Shown piece after piece: positions 23,585 to 31,759 of a stretch of 64,000 nt of DNA; the stretch's first letter is position 1; the number at the start of each line of letters is the position of its first letter. Origin of the DNA: SG8-4 sp964598225 (lineage in GTDB: Bacteria; Planctomycetota; Phycisphaerae; Sedimentisphaerales; Anaerobacaceae); assembly GCA_964598225.1 (NCBI GenBank), contig CAZRBG010000026.1, positions 1 through 64,000 of the forward strand. Direction: 5' to 3'. Made by a program: the position numbers and the translations under genes. The notes beneath the pieces were generated by a model. It was not told the origin of the DNA. It did no database searches and was given only the letters and a program-made list of their open reading frames with translations.

Positions 23585-26380
23585 TCACTTTTTGGCCCAT
23601 ATCCTCCACAACTGGCCGACGATGCACGTCAGGGAGCTTGCCGCAATTACCAGGAGCCAGCCGACCGGACCAGGGTTAACAAGGCTCAATACGTCCGCCA
23701 TGAACGGCACGTAGACAACGAATATCAGCAGTCCCGTGCACAAGGCCAGCGCCGTCCAGACGAACGGATTGCTCGTGATGTCGTTTTTGAGAGCGCGTGT
23801 CTTTGCCGCCCGCATGTTGAAGATGTGCCATAATTGCGCGAACGCCAGCGTCAGAAATGAAATCGTTACCGCCTGTTCGGTTTCCATATTCAAAAGCTTG
23901 AAGGCAAGCGCGAAAGACAGAAGGACCGAAAACGTTAAAGTCATGCCGTAACCGAAGATCGAGAGCCAGCGGCTTTTCGGCAAAATTGGCTCGTCCGAAG
24001 GTCTCGGCGGCACCTGCATTATTCCCGGATCGCCCTTGCCGACGCCTAACGCCAGCGCCGGAAACACGTCGGTAACCAGGTTCAGAAACAGAATCTGCAG
24101 CGGCAGGATCGGCAGCGGAGCATTTACCACTGAAGCGGCAAAGACAATCATCACCTCGCTGATATTACAGGAGAGCAGATAGATCACGAATTTTCGTATG
24201 TTCTCGAAGATAATGCGCCCCTGTTCGACGGCGACCACTATCGTGGAGAAGGAATCATCTTTCAGCACCATGTCGGCGGCTTCGGCCGCCACCTGAGTGC
24301 CGCGCTTGCCCATCGCAACGCCGATGTCGGCCTTTTTCAGAGCCGGAGCGTCGTTGACGCCGTCGCCGGTCATTGCCACGACCGCCCCGGCCTGCTGATG
24401 GACCGCGACAAGGTCAAGCTTCTGGCTCGGGCTGACTCTCGCAAAGACCGGCGTCTTCCGGTAGGTCTCCTTGTCTTCGTCGGACATGGTGTCATACGCC
24501 TTAATGTCTTTGCCGATGATGACGTTTTCCCGGCCGGGTTCGAACAGGCCGATTGAAGCGGCTATGCTTGCGGCTGTCTTAGGATGGTCTCCGGTTATCA
24601 TAACCGTCTGAATTCCCGCATTTCGGCAGGCTTCTATCGACCGGCCGACGTCCTCGCGGGCCGGGTCCTCCATGCAGGCCAGAGCCATGAAGATCAGGTC
24701 CTCGTACGGATCGGACGTGGCGAGGGCATTCCCTCGATCCGCCGCGGAGGACTCGGGACGGGCCTGCCCTTGTGCTTCACTATTACAAGGGCGGGATGCC
24801 CTCGCCACCTCGGTCTCTTTCATCGCCAGCGCCAGAACCCGGTAGCCCTGTTCGGCGAGTTGGCCGTTCTGCCGCATCCAGAACTGCCGCCGCTCTTCGT
24901 CCATCGGCTCGTTCCCTTCCGGCCCGGCCACGAATTTGGCATCGGCGAGAATCGCCTCGGGCGCGCCCTTTACTGCCACCCAATACTTATCGCTGGAGCG
25001 GTTGAAAGTCGCCATCTTCTTGGTGTCGGAGTCGAATGCGTCCTCGTACTCTTCGGGGTATTGTTTGTTGACCTCTTCGTAGTCGATGGAGGCTTTGCCC
25101 GCGGCTGCCAGAAAAGCCACTTCGAGCGGGTCGCCCACGCCGCTTGTCAAATCGCCCTTGCTCTTGTCCAGAGAAGCGTTGTTGCAAAGCACGCCGATCC
25201 GGAGTGTCTTTGTGAGTCTGTCGTTTTGTTTCGGATCGATAGGCTCTCCGTCGATTGAGAACTCCGCCAGGCCCCGCTCATCGATCCGCCCGATCTTGAT
25301 TCGCTGATCGGAGAAGACAATGTCGGTTACGGTCATCTTGTTCTCCGTCAACGTGCCGGTCTTGTCGGTACAGATGACGCTGACGCCGCCGAGCGTCTCG
25401 ACAGCGGCCAGGTGGTTTATCATCGCGTTTCGCCTCGCCATGCGTATCATCCCGCGCGCCAGAGCGAGCGTGGCGACGATGGGCAGCCCCTCCGGCACCG
25501 CCGCTACGGCCAGAGCGATCGCGGTCTCGATCATCTGAATCGTTTCCTTGCCCCTGGCGATTCCCGCCCCGGCGATAACCGCGATCAACACCAGCGTTAG
25601 CCAGAGGAGCTTTCTGCCAAGCATATCCAGCCGCTGCTCCAGCGGCGTTATTTCCTCCTGGGCTTTCTGGACGAGATCTGTGATCTTGCCGAGTTCCGTC
25701 GCCATGCCGGTTGCCGTTACGACTGCTTCGCCCGAACCTCGCGTGACGGATGTCCCTTTATAGAGCATGTTCGTGCGGTCGCCCAGCGAGGCGGATTCGT
25801 CGACGCTCTTAGTCTGTTTTCCCGCCGGGACGGACTCGCCGGTCAAAACGGATTCATCCGCTTCGAGCTTGGCGGCGGTGACCAGCCGCATGTCCACACT
25901 CACGATGTCGCCGCCCTCGATCAGGACGATGTCGCCCGGGACCAGCTCGCGGGCCTGAACCTGCTCGACCTTGCCGGATCGGCGAACCCTCGCAGTAATC
26001 CGCTCCATTCGATGGAGAGCTTCCATGGAGCGCACCGCCTTTAGTTCCATGAAGAAACCGATAGCGGCATTTATGGCTATCACGCATGCAATCGCTATGC
26101 CGTCCATCCACTCCTGAAACGCCAGCGACAAAACGGCCGCGACGGCAAGGAGAATCACGATCAGGCTCTTGACCTGATTGAACAATATCTTTGCGGCACT
26201 TTTCTTCTCGGCTTCGCGAAGTCGATTCGGCCCGTACAACTTCAACAGCGACTTGACCTGCCTTTTATCGAGCCCCCCTTCGCGATCTACGCCGTAATGC
26301 TTGAGAACGTCTTCACCGTCGCGTGCCCAAGGTGTCGGGATACCGCCCGGGTCTCCTGATTTCCATTCTTTCTCAGCCAT
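23585..26380 (-). CDS. P2A-type cation (Ca2+-like) ATPase with an in-frame repeat insertion
   Basis: 931 residues from ATG 26380; a longer TTG frame would start inside the upstream pseudogene. Order: N-terminal cation-ATPase domain, first helix pair, actuator with TGES, helix 4 with AAVPEGLP (the P-E-G-L ion site), phosphorylation site CTDKTGTLT (Asp339), nucleotide domain with KGAPE, DPAR, MITGDHPKTA, MTGDGVNDAPALKKADIGVAM hinge, then six C-terminal helices. PEGL and the overall length fit SERCA/PMR1-like Ca2+ or Na+/K+-type pumps. Residues about 525-556, starting VARASRPC, do not belong to the family: they are encoded by a palindromic repeat at 24717-24808 inserted in frame between the nucleotide domain and the DPAR motif. 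Confidence 0.9.
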   Translation of the reverse strand: MAEKEWKSGDPGGIPTPWARDGEDVLKHYGVDREGGLDKRQVKSLLKLYGPNRLREAEKKSAAKILFNQVKSLIVILLAVAAVLSLAFQEWMDGIAIACVIAINAAIGFFMELKAVRSMEALHRMERITARVRRSGKVEQVQARELVPGDIVLIEGGDIVSVDMRLVTAAKLEADESVLTGESVPAGKQTKSVDESASLGDRTNMLYKGTSVTRGSGEAVVTATGMATELGKITDLVQKAQEEITPLEQRLDMLGRKLLWLTLVLIAVIAGAGIARGKETIQMIETAIALAVAAVPEGLPIVATLALARGMIRMARRNAMINHLAAVETLGGVSVICTDKTGTLTENKMTVTDIVFSDQRIKIGRIDERGLAEFSIDGEPIDPKQNDRLTKTLRIGVLCNNASLDKSKGDLTSGVGDPLEVAFLAAAGKASIDYEEVNKQYPEEYEDAFDSDTKKMATFNRSSDKYWVAVKGAPEAILADAKFVAGPEGNEPMDEERRQFWMRQNGQLAEQGYRVLALAMKETEVARASRPCNSEAQGQARPESSAADRGNALATSDPYEDLIFMALACMEDPAREDVGRSIEACRNAGIQTVMITGDHPKTAASIAASIGLFEPGRENVIIGKDIKAYDTMSDEDKETYRKTPVFARVSPSQKLDLVAVHQQAGAVVAMTGDGVNDAPALKKADIGVAMGKRGTQVAAEAADMVLKDDSFSTIVVAVEQGRIIFENIRKFVIYLLSCNISEVMIVFAASVVNAPLPILPLQILFLNLVTDVFPALALGVGKGDPGIMQVPPRPSDEPILPKSRWLSIFGYGMTLTFSVLLSFALAFKLLNMETEQAVTISFLTLAFAQLWHIFNMRAAKTRALKNDITSNPFVWTALALCTGLLIFVVYVPFMADVLSLVNPGPVGWLLVIAASSLTCIVGQLWRIWAKK
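24717..24808. repeat. Palindromic repeat inserted in frame inside the ATPase gene
   Basis: The arms GTGGCGAGGGCATTCCC (24717-24733) and GGGATGCCCTCGCCAC (24793-24808) pair with one mismatch. An inner pair, GGGCCTGCCCTTGT (24760-24773) against ACAAGGGCGGG (24785-24795), adds to it. It translates to VARASRPC... in the ATPase. The same family occurs outside genes at 63316 and 15655. Confidence 0.75.
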
Positions 26381-26408
26381 TAATTCGATTCCGTTCTCTA
26401 TCTCGTTT

Positions 26409-26652
26409 TTATATCGGTCCAATGCCCAGCGTTTTGCGGGCTTCCTGAGCGGTCATTGGTTCTAATCCCGTTGCTTCGACCAAATCCCTTAATCTGACCA
26501 CCAGCTCGACGTTAGTTGTTGCCGTCTTGTCGGGCGCAGGCAACGACCTCCCGGGCGATATCCTCGGCCTTTTCGGGGTTGCGGCAGCCCGGCGGCATCT
26601 CCGAGCCCGGATGCTTCACCGGAGCGACCGCGATGATGACATTTCTGCTCAT
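26409..26652 (-). pseudogene. Internally deleted BKACE (DUF849, beta-keto acid cleavage enzyme-like) gene
   Basis: From ATG 26652 (AAGGGA about 10 bases upstream) the frame reads NVIIAVAPVKHPGSEMP then NPEKAEDIAREVVACARQDG and stops at TAA. This looks like the first strand and helix of BKACE proteins. In another frame, just after that stop, TNVELVVRLRDLVEATGLEP and MTAQEARKTLGIG run to the TAA at 26409, matching the family's C-terminal helix (EAR-x-x-LG). About 200 central residues, including the metal-binding HIHVRD-like motifs, are missing. BKACE enzymes condense beta-keto acids with acetyl-CoA; this copy cannot. Identification rests on short motifs at both ends. Confidence 0.6.
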
Positions 26653-26945
26653 AATGACTTATCCCTTCTGCGATTTCCGATTCGCCGTCTGAAACACTGT
26701 GCCTCGGCGGCTGTAAGGATACTACAATACCGGCATGGATTTCAATTTCTTTTCCTTGATCGCGGCGTCGGGTTATATTATATTGCCGCCGGTATCTATG
26801 GAATGGATCGGTGATTTCTCGGTGTAAGGAGATGCCCAAGAATCAGCTTCAGGGTGTTTCTTCGTTTTGGAGCGGTTTTATGCGCGGTGCAACTTCGGTT
26901 GTGCTTTAATTCACGGATGACTTGACAGATATGGAGGTTTGTGAA
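26653..26945. other. Intergenic region between the divergent pseudogene and GspB-like gene
   Basis: About 290 bases. The minus strand holds the pseudogene RBS at 26660-26665. The plus strand ends in ATGGAGG (26931-26937), the RBS of the next gene. No convincing promoter or structured element seen. Confidence 0.4.
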
Positions 26946-27569
26946 ATGGAATCGAAAAAGTGGATTTGGATCGTAGTAGTGTGCCTGGCGATAGCTATAG
27001 TTTGCCAGGTCGCCAAAATCGCTAATGTAGAGCCGACGGGGCCGCAAGGGCCAGGGAAGGAGCCGGCTTTGCAGCCGGACCAGACCACAACGCAGACGGC
27101 CTCGCTCGCAGGCCTGTCGAATATGCCGGAGCAAAAAACACCGCCGACCATCGAACCGGCCAAAGTTGAAGAGCCGAAACAAGTGGATTCTGCCGCAGAA
27201 CCGGAAAGAGAAGATTCAGCACCGATGCCGGAAGAACAATCTCAAGAAACAGAGGAACCGGCCGAAGAGCAGAATCCACCTTCACCGGAGACTGAACAGC
27301 CACATGAAGACGGTGGGGCGAGCCCCACCGTACAGACTGCTGCTACCGCTGCCGTTGCTGTCGCTCCTTCAAACAACGGCCTTGTACGCGGTATAGTCTA
27401 CAGCGCCGATTCCGGCTCAGCCCTGATCGACGATACGATAGTCCAGGCAGGAGACACTATCGACGGTGTCAAGGTCGTCACAATTCACGCCGACGGAGTC
27501 AACTTCGAAAAGAACGGCCAGCGCTGGACCCAGGAAGTAAGCGAAAAACCGAACCCGCAATGGCAATAA
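26946..27569 (+). CDS. GspB-like type II secretion assembly protein
   Basis: 207 residues from ATG 26946, with GGAGG at 26933-26937, 8 bases upstream. A single N-terminal membrane helix (WIWIVVVCLAIAIVCQVA) is followed by about 110 residues rich in Pro, Glu and Gln, then a C-terminal beta domain (NNGLVRGIVYSADSGSALID to KNGQRWTQEV). That domain resembles the periplasmic domain of GspB/PulB, which links GspA to the secretin in type II secretion. The flexible linker contains GGASPTVQ, encoded by a palindromic repeat (27311-27330) that reads through in frame. No other gsp gene is nearby. Confidence 0.65.
   Translation: MESKKWIWIVVVCLAIAIVCQVAKIANVEPTGPQGPGKEPALQPDQTTTQTASLAGLSNMPEQKTPPTIEPAKVEEPKQVDSAAEPEREDSAPMPEEQSQETEEPAEEQNPPSPETEQPHEDGGASPTVQTAATAAVAVAPSNNGLVRGIVYSADSGSALIDDTIVQAGDTIDGVKVVTIHADGVNFEKNGQRWTQEVSEKPNPQWQ
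27311..27330. repeat. Perfect GGTGGGGC hairpin inside the GspB-like gene
   Basis: CGGTGGGGC (27311-27319), GA, GCCCCACCG (27322-27330). The same core as the hairpin at 19957-19974. It lies in the unstructured linker region of the coding sequence and is translated as part of DGGASPTV. Confidence 0.7.
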
Positions 27570-27889
27570 GTTCTAGCCCGACTCATTGCACGTTACCGAT
27601 TACTTGTGGGTTCGGGCAAGAATGTAAGGGGGCCTTGGCCCGCCGATCAGCAATGGTGCGGCAAGGCCCACCCTACCAACTCGCGGCATGAGCGTTTTCC
27701 TGATTTCATTAATATTTGCCTGACAGCTTCATTCAATATAGACCCGAAAACAGTGAAATCCGTTACACAAATTTGCGGAAAAAGCCGCCCCTTTTGGCCC
27801 ATCATCAAAAAATCCCTTGAATCGGAGGCAGCAAACGAGTTTAATATGGGCTGAGGTGGTTTTCTTTGATTGGTTTTGGGAGTTCGACG
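27570..27889. other. Intergenic region with a degraded GGGGCC palindromic repeat
   Basis: About 320 bases. GGGGGCCTTGGCCCGCC at 27628-27644 and GCGGCAAGGCCCACCCTACC at 27658-27677 look like diverged halves of the GGTGGGGC...CCCTAC repeat. An 82-codon frame running through it (27606-27854) has no family features and is not called. GGGAG at 27878-27882 is the RBS of the next gene. Confidence 0.45.
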
Positions 27890-28666
27890 ATGGCTCTTAA
27901 GGAGTTATGGTCCAGTACGGGTAGATGGCTCAAGAAGAACAATCCGCTTGCGCCGGTGGCTCGTCGGCCGGAGATAGGTGACGACGGCCTCATCAGCCGT
28001 GACGACGAGGTCGACGAGCGGGCGGATGAGGAGTCGTCGCACGCCGAGATTCGCAATAGTGAGATGGCGATCAGATCCGCGGCGCAGGGGGAGAGACAGG
28101 AACAACTACAGAAGCTCCAGAAAGGCTTCGAGCAGCTCGTCGAGCAATTAAAGGGGATTAACGAGCATCTGGACCGCCAGGCCGGCCAGCACGAGGAGCT
28201 GATGGGCCGAATCGAGCAACTGCCCAGAATACTCGAGAGCTTTCCTCAAGTCGTTGAAAACCAAAAACACACGACCGAGGCATTGCTCGAGCAGTTGAAA
28301 ACCGCCGCGGCCAAGAACGAGCGGTTCATCGATGCCGTCGAGAAGATTCCCAATGAAACCGCAAAGCAGACCGACGCTCTGGTCAATATCGACCATCAAC
28401 TTGCCGCTGCTGCTGATCTCGACGTCCAAAGGACCGAGAGCTTCAACAATTTCAACGACTCGCTGGATAAACTGAACCAAAGCACCATGAGTCAGACCGA
28501 CGGCATAATCCAGATGAGCAAGACTTTCGCCGCCAGCGACAGATATCTCAAGTACATCATCTCCCGGCAGAATAAGCGCTTTATGTGGATTTTTATCGCT
28601 GCTATCAGCGTTTGTGTGACTGCTATCCTGATACTGACTGGCGTCGTTGTCTACCTGAGCTATTGA
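27890..28666 (+). CDS. Coiled-coil, tail-anchored membrane protein
   Basis: 258 residues from ATG 27890, with GGGAG 7 bases upstream. The N-terminal 60 residues are basic then acidic. Residues about 65-215 are strongly heptad-like and rich in Gln, Glu and Leu (for example LQKLQKGFEQLVEQLKGINE), predicting long coiled coils. One membrane helix sits at the C terminus (WIFIAAISVCVTAILILTGVVVYL), so the bulk faces the cytoplasm. No enzymatic domain. The layout recalls membrane-bound scaffold proteins; the function is unknown. Confidence 0.65.
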   Translation: MALKELWSSTGRWLKKNNPLAPVARRPEIGDDGLISRDDEVDERADEESSHAEIRNSEMAIRSAAQGERQEQLQKLQKGFEQLVEQLKGINEHLDRQAGQHEELMGRIEQLPRILESFPQVVENQKHTTEALLEQLKTAAAKNERFIDAVEKIPNETAKQTDALVNIDHQLAAAADLDVQRTESFNNFNDSLDKLNQSTMSQTDGIIQMSKTFAASDRYLKYIISRQNKRFMWIFIAAISVCVTAILILTGVVVYLSY

Positions 28667-28768
28667 CGTTACCGAGAAATCGCCGCAATCCGCCTCCAAG
28701 AGTCGCCTCACTTCTCTGTTTCAGGAATAAAAATTTACGCTAAATCCAGCAATAGACGATAAATACAG

Positions 28769-28796
28769 TTGAAAAACGTTTCTATTTGAGTAAACT
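28769..28796 (+). promoter_or_regulatory. Possible promoter for the membrane pyrophosphatase
   Basis: TTGAAA at 28769-28774 and TAAACT at 28791-28796, spacing 16, about 64 bases before the GTG start. The surrounding 100 bases are AT-rich compared with the genes. Confidence 0.35.
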
Positions 28797-28859
28797 ACGC
28801 GGAATTTATGCGCGATTATTGCGAATGAGAATTGTCTCGAACCGGAAAGGAGTAAAGAA

Positions 28860-31274
28860 GTGAAGATTCTTAAAAGTGTAGTTGTACTCTTTGTCCTTGC
28901 ACTCGGCTTGGCCGCAACGGCGACGGCAGCCGAAAGCTCGCCGCCGCAAGCAGCGGATGGCGGCGGCACGTGGTTGTGGTGGATCGCGCCGCTTGGGTCT
29001 CTGCTGGCGCTCGGCTTTGCATTCTACTTCTATAAGAAGGTGATGGAAGCCTCCGAAGGCAACGAGAAAATGATTGAGATTGCCAGGCACGTCCGCGAGG
29101 GCGCTTATGCATATCTGTTCCGTCAGTACAGCGTGGTTACGTTGGTATTTATCATCCTCCTGGCGATTTTCGCCTTCCTCGCTTACAAGGGCGTTCAGAA
29201 TCCATTCGTGCCGGTTGCCTTTCTGACGGGCGGTTTCTTCAGCGGTTTGTGCGGATTTTTAGGGATGAAGACGGCGACGAACGCCTCGGCAAGGACCGCC
29301 CAGGGCGCCAGCAAGAGTCTCAACAGCGGCCTCCAGGTCGCGTTCCGTTCCGGGGCTGTGATGGGACTGGTTGTTGTGGGATTCGGGCTCTTCGATATCA
29401 GCATGTGGTATCTGATCCTGGATAAGGTTGTCTATACCACCGCGAATATGGCCGAAGGGCTTACTTTCCTGGGCCTGCAACTTGTTAAGCCCGGGATGGA
29501 CTCCGACCACAAGCTCGTGGAAATCACCACGACCATGCTCACCTTCGGCATGGGAGCTTCAACCCAGGCGTTATTCGCGCGTGTCGGCGGCGGCATTTAT
29601 ACCAAGGCCGCCGATGTTGGGGCGGACCTGGTCGGTAAGGTCGAAGCGGGGATTCCCGAAGACGATCCGCGAAACCCGGCCACCATTGCCGACAACGTCG
29701 GCGATAACGTCGGAGACGTCGCCGGCATGGGCGCGGACCTTTACGAAAGCTACTGCGGCTCGATACTGGCAACCGCCGCTCTTGGTGCGGCACTGACTCT
29801 CGGTACTCTGCCGGAAGGCGTAACGCCGCTGAAGGCTGTCCTGGCGCCGATGATTGTCGCCGGCATTGGCATTTTGCTTTCGATTACCGGCATATTCATG
29901 GTCCGCTGCAAAGAGGACGCCAGCCAGAAGAATCTCCTGAGAGCACTGCTGACAGGCACGCTCGGCAGTTCCGTTTTCATCATTGCCGCCGTTGCCATTC
30001 TGGCCGCCCTTGACTGGATCACCTGGGGCGTGTTCGGCTCGGTCGTCTCCGGTCTGGTAGCCGGCGTTCTGATCGGACAATTCACCGAATACTATACCTC
30101 CGACGAATACAAGCCGACCAGGGGCATTGCCGATCAGGCGGAAATGGGACCCGCCACAACGATTATCGATGGTCTTGCCACAGGCATGTACTCGGCGGGT
30201 CTTCCGGTTGTTACGATAGTAATCGGCATTCTCTGTGCATTCGGTTTCGCCGGCGGTTTCTCGAACATCGCAATGGGTCTTTACGGCATCGGCTTTGCCG
30301 CGGTTGGAATGCTTTCCACACTGGGGATTACTCTGGCGACCGACGCTTACGGGCCGATCGCAGATAATGCCGGCGGCAACGCCGAAATGAGCGGCCTGGG
30401 CCCGGAGGTCAGGAACCGAACGGACGCATTGGACGCTCTCGGCAACACCACCGCAGCGACCGGCAAAGGCTTTGCCATCGGCTCGGCGGCATTGACGGCT
30501 ATGGCCCTTCTCGCGGCCTACGTCGAAGAGGTCCGGATATGGATTGGCCGACTGGCAAATGAAAGCGCCGATGGAATCTATCAGGTCGGAACCGTCGTGT
30601 TCTCCGGCAAGGAAGGCATTGAAAATGCCGTTAACGTCAAGACGGCCGGGATGCCGCATTTCGTGGAGGCATATAACCTGACGATTATGAGCCCGAAGCT
30701 TATCGGCGGTATTTTCATCGGCGCGATGATGGCATTTGTCTTCAGTGCGATGACTATGAAGGCGGTGGGCCGGGCGGCCGGTGCGATGGTGAACGAAGTT
30801 CGCCGGCAGTTCAAGGAAATCGCCGGGATTATGGAGGGAACCGGCAAGCCGGACTATGCCCGCTGTGTCGCTATTTCCACCAAGGGTGCTCAAAAGGAAA
30901 TGCTGCTGCCGTCTCTATTGGCGATTATTGTGCCGGTTGCGACCGGCCTGCTGCTGGGCGTAGCCGGTGTTATGGGCCTGCTTGTTGGTGGCCTGACTAC
31001 CGGGTTTGTACTCGCTATCACACTGAACAACTCCGGCGGGGCATGGGACAACGCCAAGAAGTTCATCGAAAAAGGCGCGCACGGCGGGAAAGGCTCCGAA
31101 GCCCACAAGGCCGCGGTTGTTGGCGATACTGTTGGCGACCCATGCAAGGACACCTCCGGCCCCAGCCTGAACATCCTCATCAAGCTGATGACGATGGTCA
31201 GCGTGGTCTTCTCAGGCGTGGTCGTCAAATTCGCCCCCATGGTCAGCGAATGGCTCCACCTCGGCGGCCAGTGA
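28860..31274 (+). CDS. hppA: Membrane-bound ion-pumping pyrophosphatase, K+-dependent type
   Basis: 804 residues, GTG start with AAAGGAG 8 bases upstream. About 16 membrane helices. The pyrophosphate-binding signature runs DVGADLVGKVEAGIPEDDPR and continues NPATIADNVGDNVGDVAG (about residues 256-293); the second set, DNAGGNAEMSGL and DTVGDPCKDTSGP, is present. The enzyme hydrolyses PPi and pumps H+ or Na+ out of the cytoplasm. The ALGNTTAATGKG motif has Ala where K+-independent pumps have Lys, so this belongs to the K+-dependent class, which contains the Na+ pumps. The N terminus has a signal-like hydrophobic stretch ending ATATAAES, and the protein is long for the family. Confidence 0.95.
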   Translation: MKILKSVVVLFVLALGLAATATAAESSPPQAADGGGTWLWWIAPLGSLLALGFAFYFYKKVMEASEGNEKMIEIARHVREGAYAYLFRQYSVVTLVFIILLAIFAFLAYKGVQNPFVPVAFLTGGFFSGLCGFLGMKTATNASARTAQGASKSLNSGLQVAFRSGAVMGLVVVGFGLFDISMWYLILDKVVYTTANMAEGLTFLGLQLVKPGMDSDHKLVEITTTMLTFGMGASTQALFARVGGGIYTKAADVGADLVGKVEAGIPEDDPRNPATIADNVGDNVGDVAGMGADLYESYCGSILATAALGAALTLGTLPEGVTPLKAVLAPMIVAGIGILLSITGIFMVRCKEDASQKNLLRALLTGTLGSSVFIIAAVAILAALDWITWGVFGSVVSGLVAGVLIGQFTEYYTSDEYKPTRGIADQAEMGPATTIIDGLATGMYSAGLPVVTIVIGILCAFGFAGGFSNIAMGLYGIGFAAVGMLSTLGITLATDAYGPIADNAGGNAEMSGLGPEVRNRTDALDALGNTTAATGKGFAIGSAALTAMALLAAYVEEVRIWIGRLANESADGIYQVGTVVFSGKEGIENAVNVKTAGMPHFVEAYNLTIMSPKLIGGIFIGAMMAFVFSAMTMKAVGRAAGAMVNEVRRQFKEIAGIMEGTGKPDYARCVAISTKGAQKEMLLPSLLAIIVPVATGLLLGVAGVMGLLVGGLTTGFVLAITLNNSGGAWDNAKKFIEKGAHGGKGSEAHKAAVVGDTVGDPCKDTSGPSLNILIKLMTMVSVVFSGVVVKFAPMVSEWLHLGGQ

Positions 31275-31326
31275 TCGCCCACCCTGCGGCACGGCTGACG
31301 CAGCGGCACAAGCAAGTTAATCTATC

Positions 31327-31356
31327 GGGGCAGTCAATTCGGCTGCCCTGTTTTTT
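31327..31356 (+). terminator. Rho-independent terminator after the pyrophosphatase gene
   Basis: GGGCAG (31328-31333), 9-base loop, CTGCCC (31343-31348), then G and six Ts (31351-31356). A classic intrinsic terminator 55 bases past the stop codon. Confidence 0.75.
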
Positions 31357-31413
31357 ACGCGCAAGGAGAATTGAGCGAGAATCGAAAAAGTTTTCAAAAA
31401 AGCAAAAATATCG

Positions 31414-31442
31414 TTGACATGTTGTATATCATAGGCTATACT
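31414..31442 (+). promoter_or_regulatory. Strong sigma-70-type promoter of the HicAB-like module
   Basis: TTGACA (31414-31419), 17-base spacer, TATACT (31437-31442). The -35 is perfect and the -10 matches 5 of 6. Predicted transcription start near 31449, about 104 bases before the first gene. The spacer contains a short imperfect palindrome (TGTTGTATATCATAGG) suitable as an operator for the ribbon-helix-helix part of the antitoxin. Confidence 0.65.
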
Positions 31443-31485
31443 TCAAGTAAAGGTCAAAAAATGGTCTGGCATACGCGATAATTGA

Positions 31486-31557
31486 GCCATCGTAGGTTTG
31501 AGTTGTTGCGCCAAGGTTAGTATTTGAACGTTTTATTCATAAGGAACCTACGATGGC
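31486..31557 (+). promoter_or_regulatory. Long-range hairpin covering the HicA-like start codon
   Basis: GCCATCGTAGGTT (31486-31498) is perfectly complementary to AACCTACGATGGC (31545-31557), a 13-bp stem with a 46-base loop. The ATG start (31553-31555) is inside the 3' arm and AAGGA (31541-31545) sits at its base, so the stem would hide the ribosome site. A six-codon reading frame (31461-31481, preceded by AAAGG) lies upstream of the stem. Its translation could influence folding, which is speculation. Confidence 0.6.
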
Positions 31558-31747
31558 GCTGAAAGTTGATTTTGAAGAAGTATTAGAGTTATTCGAGTCG
31601 CACGGCTGGGAATTATATGGTTTCTGGTTGCCCTATCGTGTTTTTAGAGGCCCGAATGACCCGGATGTACTACCTTGGTTTGTCGAGGTAAAAGACAGAA
31701 AAGTTTCAAAAGAAGATTTTGATAAAATCAAAAAATTCTTTAGCTAA
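31553..31747 (+). CDS. HicA-like small toxin candidate
   Basis: 64 residues. The sequence FESHGWELYGFWLPYRVF followed by PWFVEVKDRKVSKEDFDKI resembles the double-stranded-RNA-binding-like fold of HicA mRNA interferases, and it sits 12 bases before a HicB-like gene in the usual toxin-antitoxin order. Both usual His positions (the GSH motif and the later V-P-V-H strand) are replaced. It may therefore be an inactive or divergent HicA, or a different partner protein. The start is fixed by AAGGA. The DNA is AT-rich relative to neighbours, suggesting horizontal arrival. Confidence 0.55.
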   Translation: MALKVDFEEVLELFESHGWELYGFWLPYRVFRGPNDPDVLPWFVEVKDRKVSKEDFDKIKKFFS

Positions 31748-31759
31748 GGGAGAACCAGA

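Noticed and set aside
27606..27854. 82-codon plus-strand frame in the gap before the coiled-coil gene
   Set aside because: Runs through a degraded palindromic repeat, no RBS and no family similarity.
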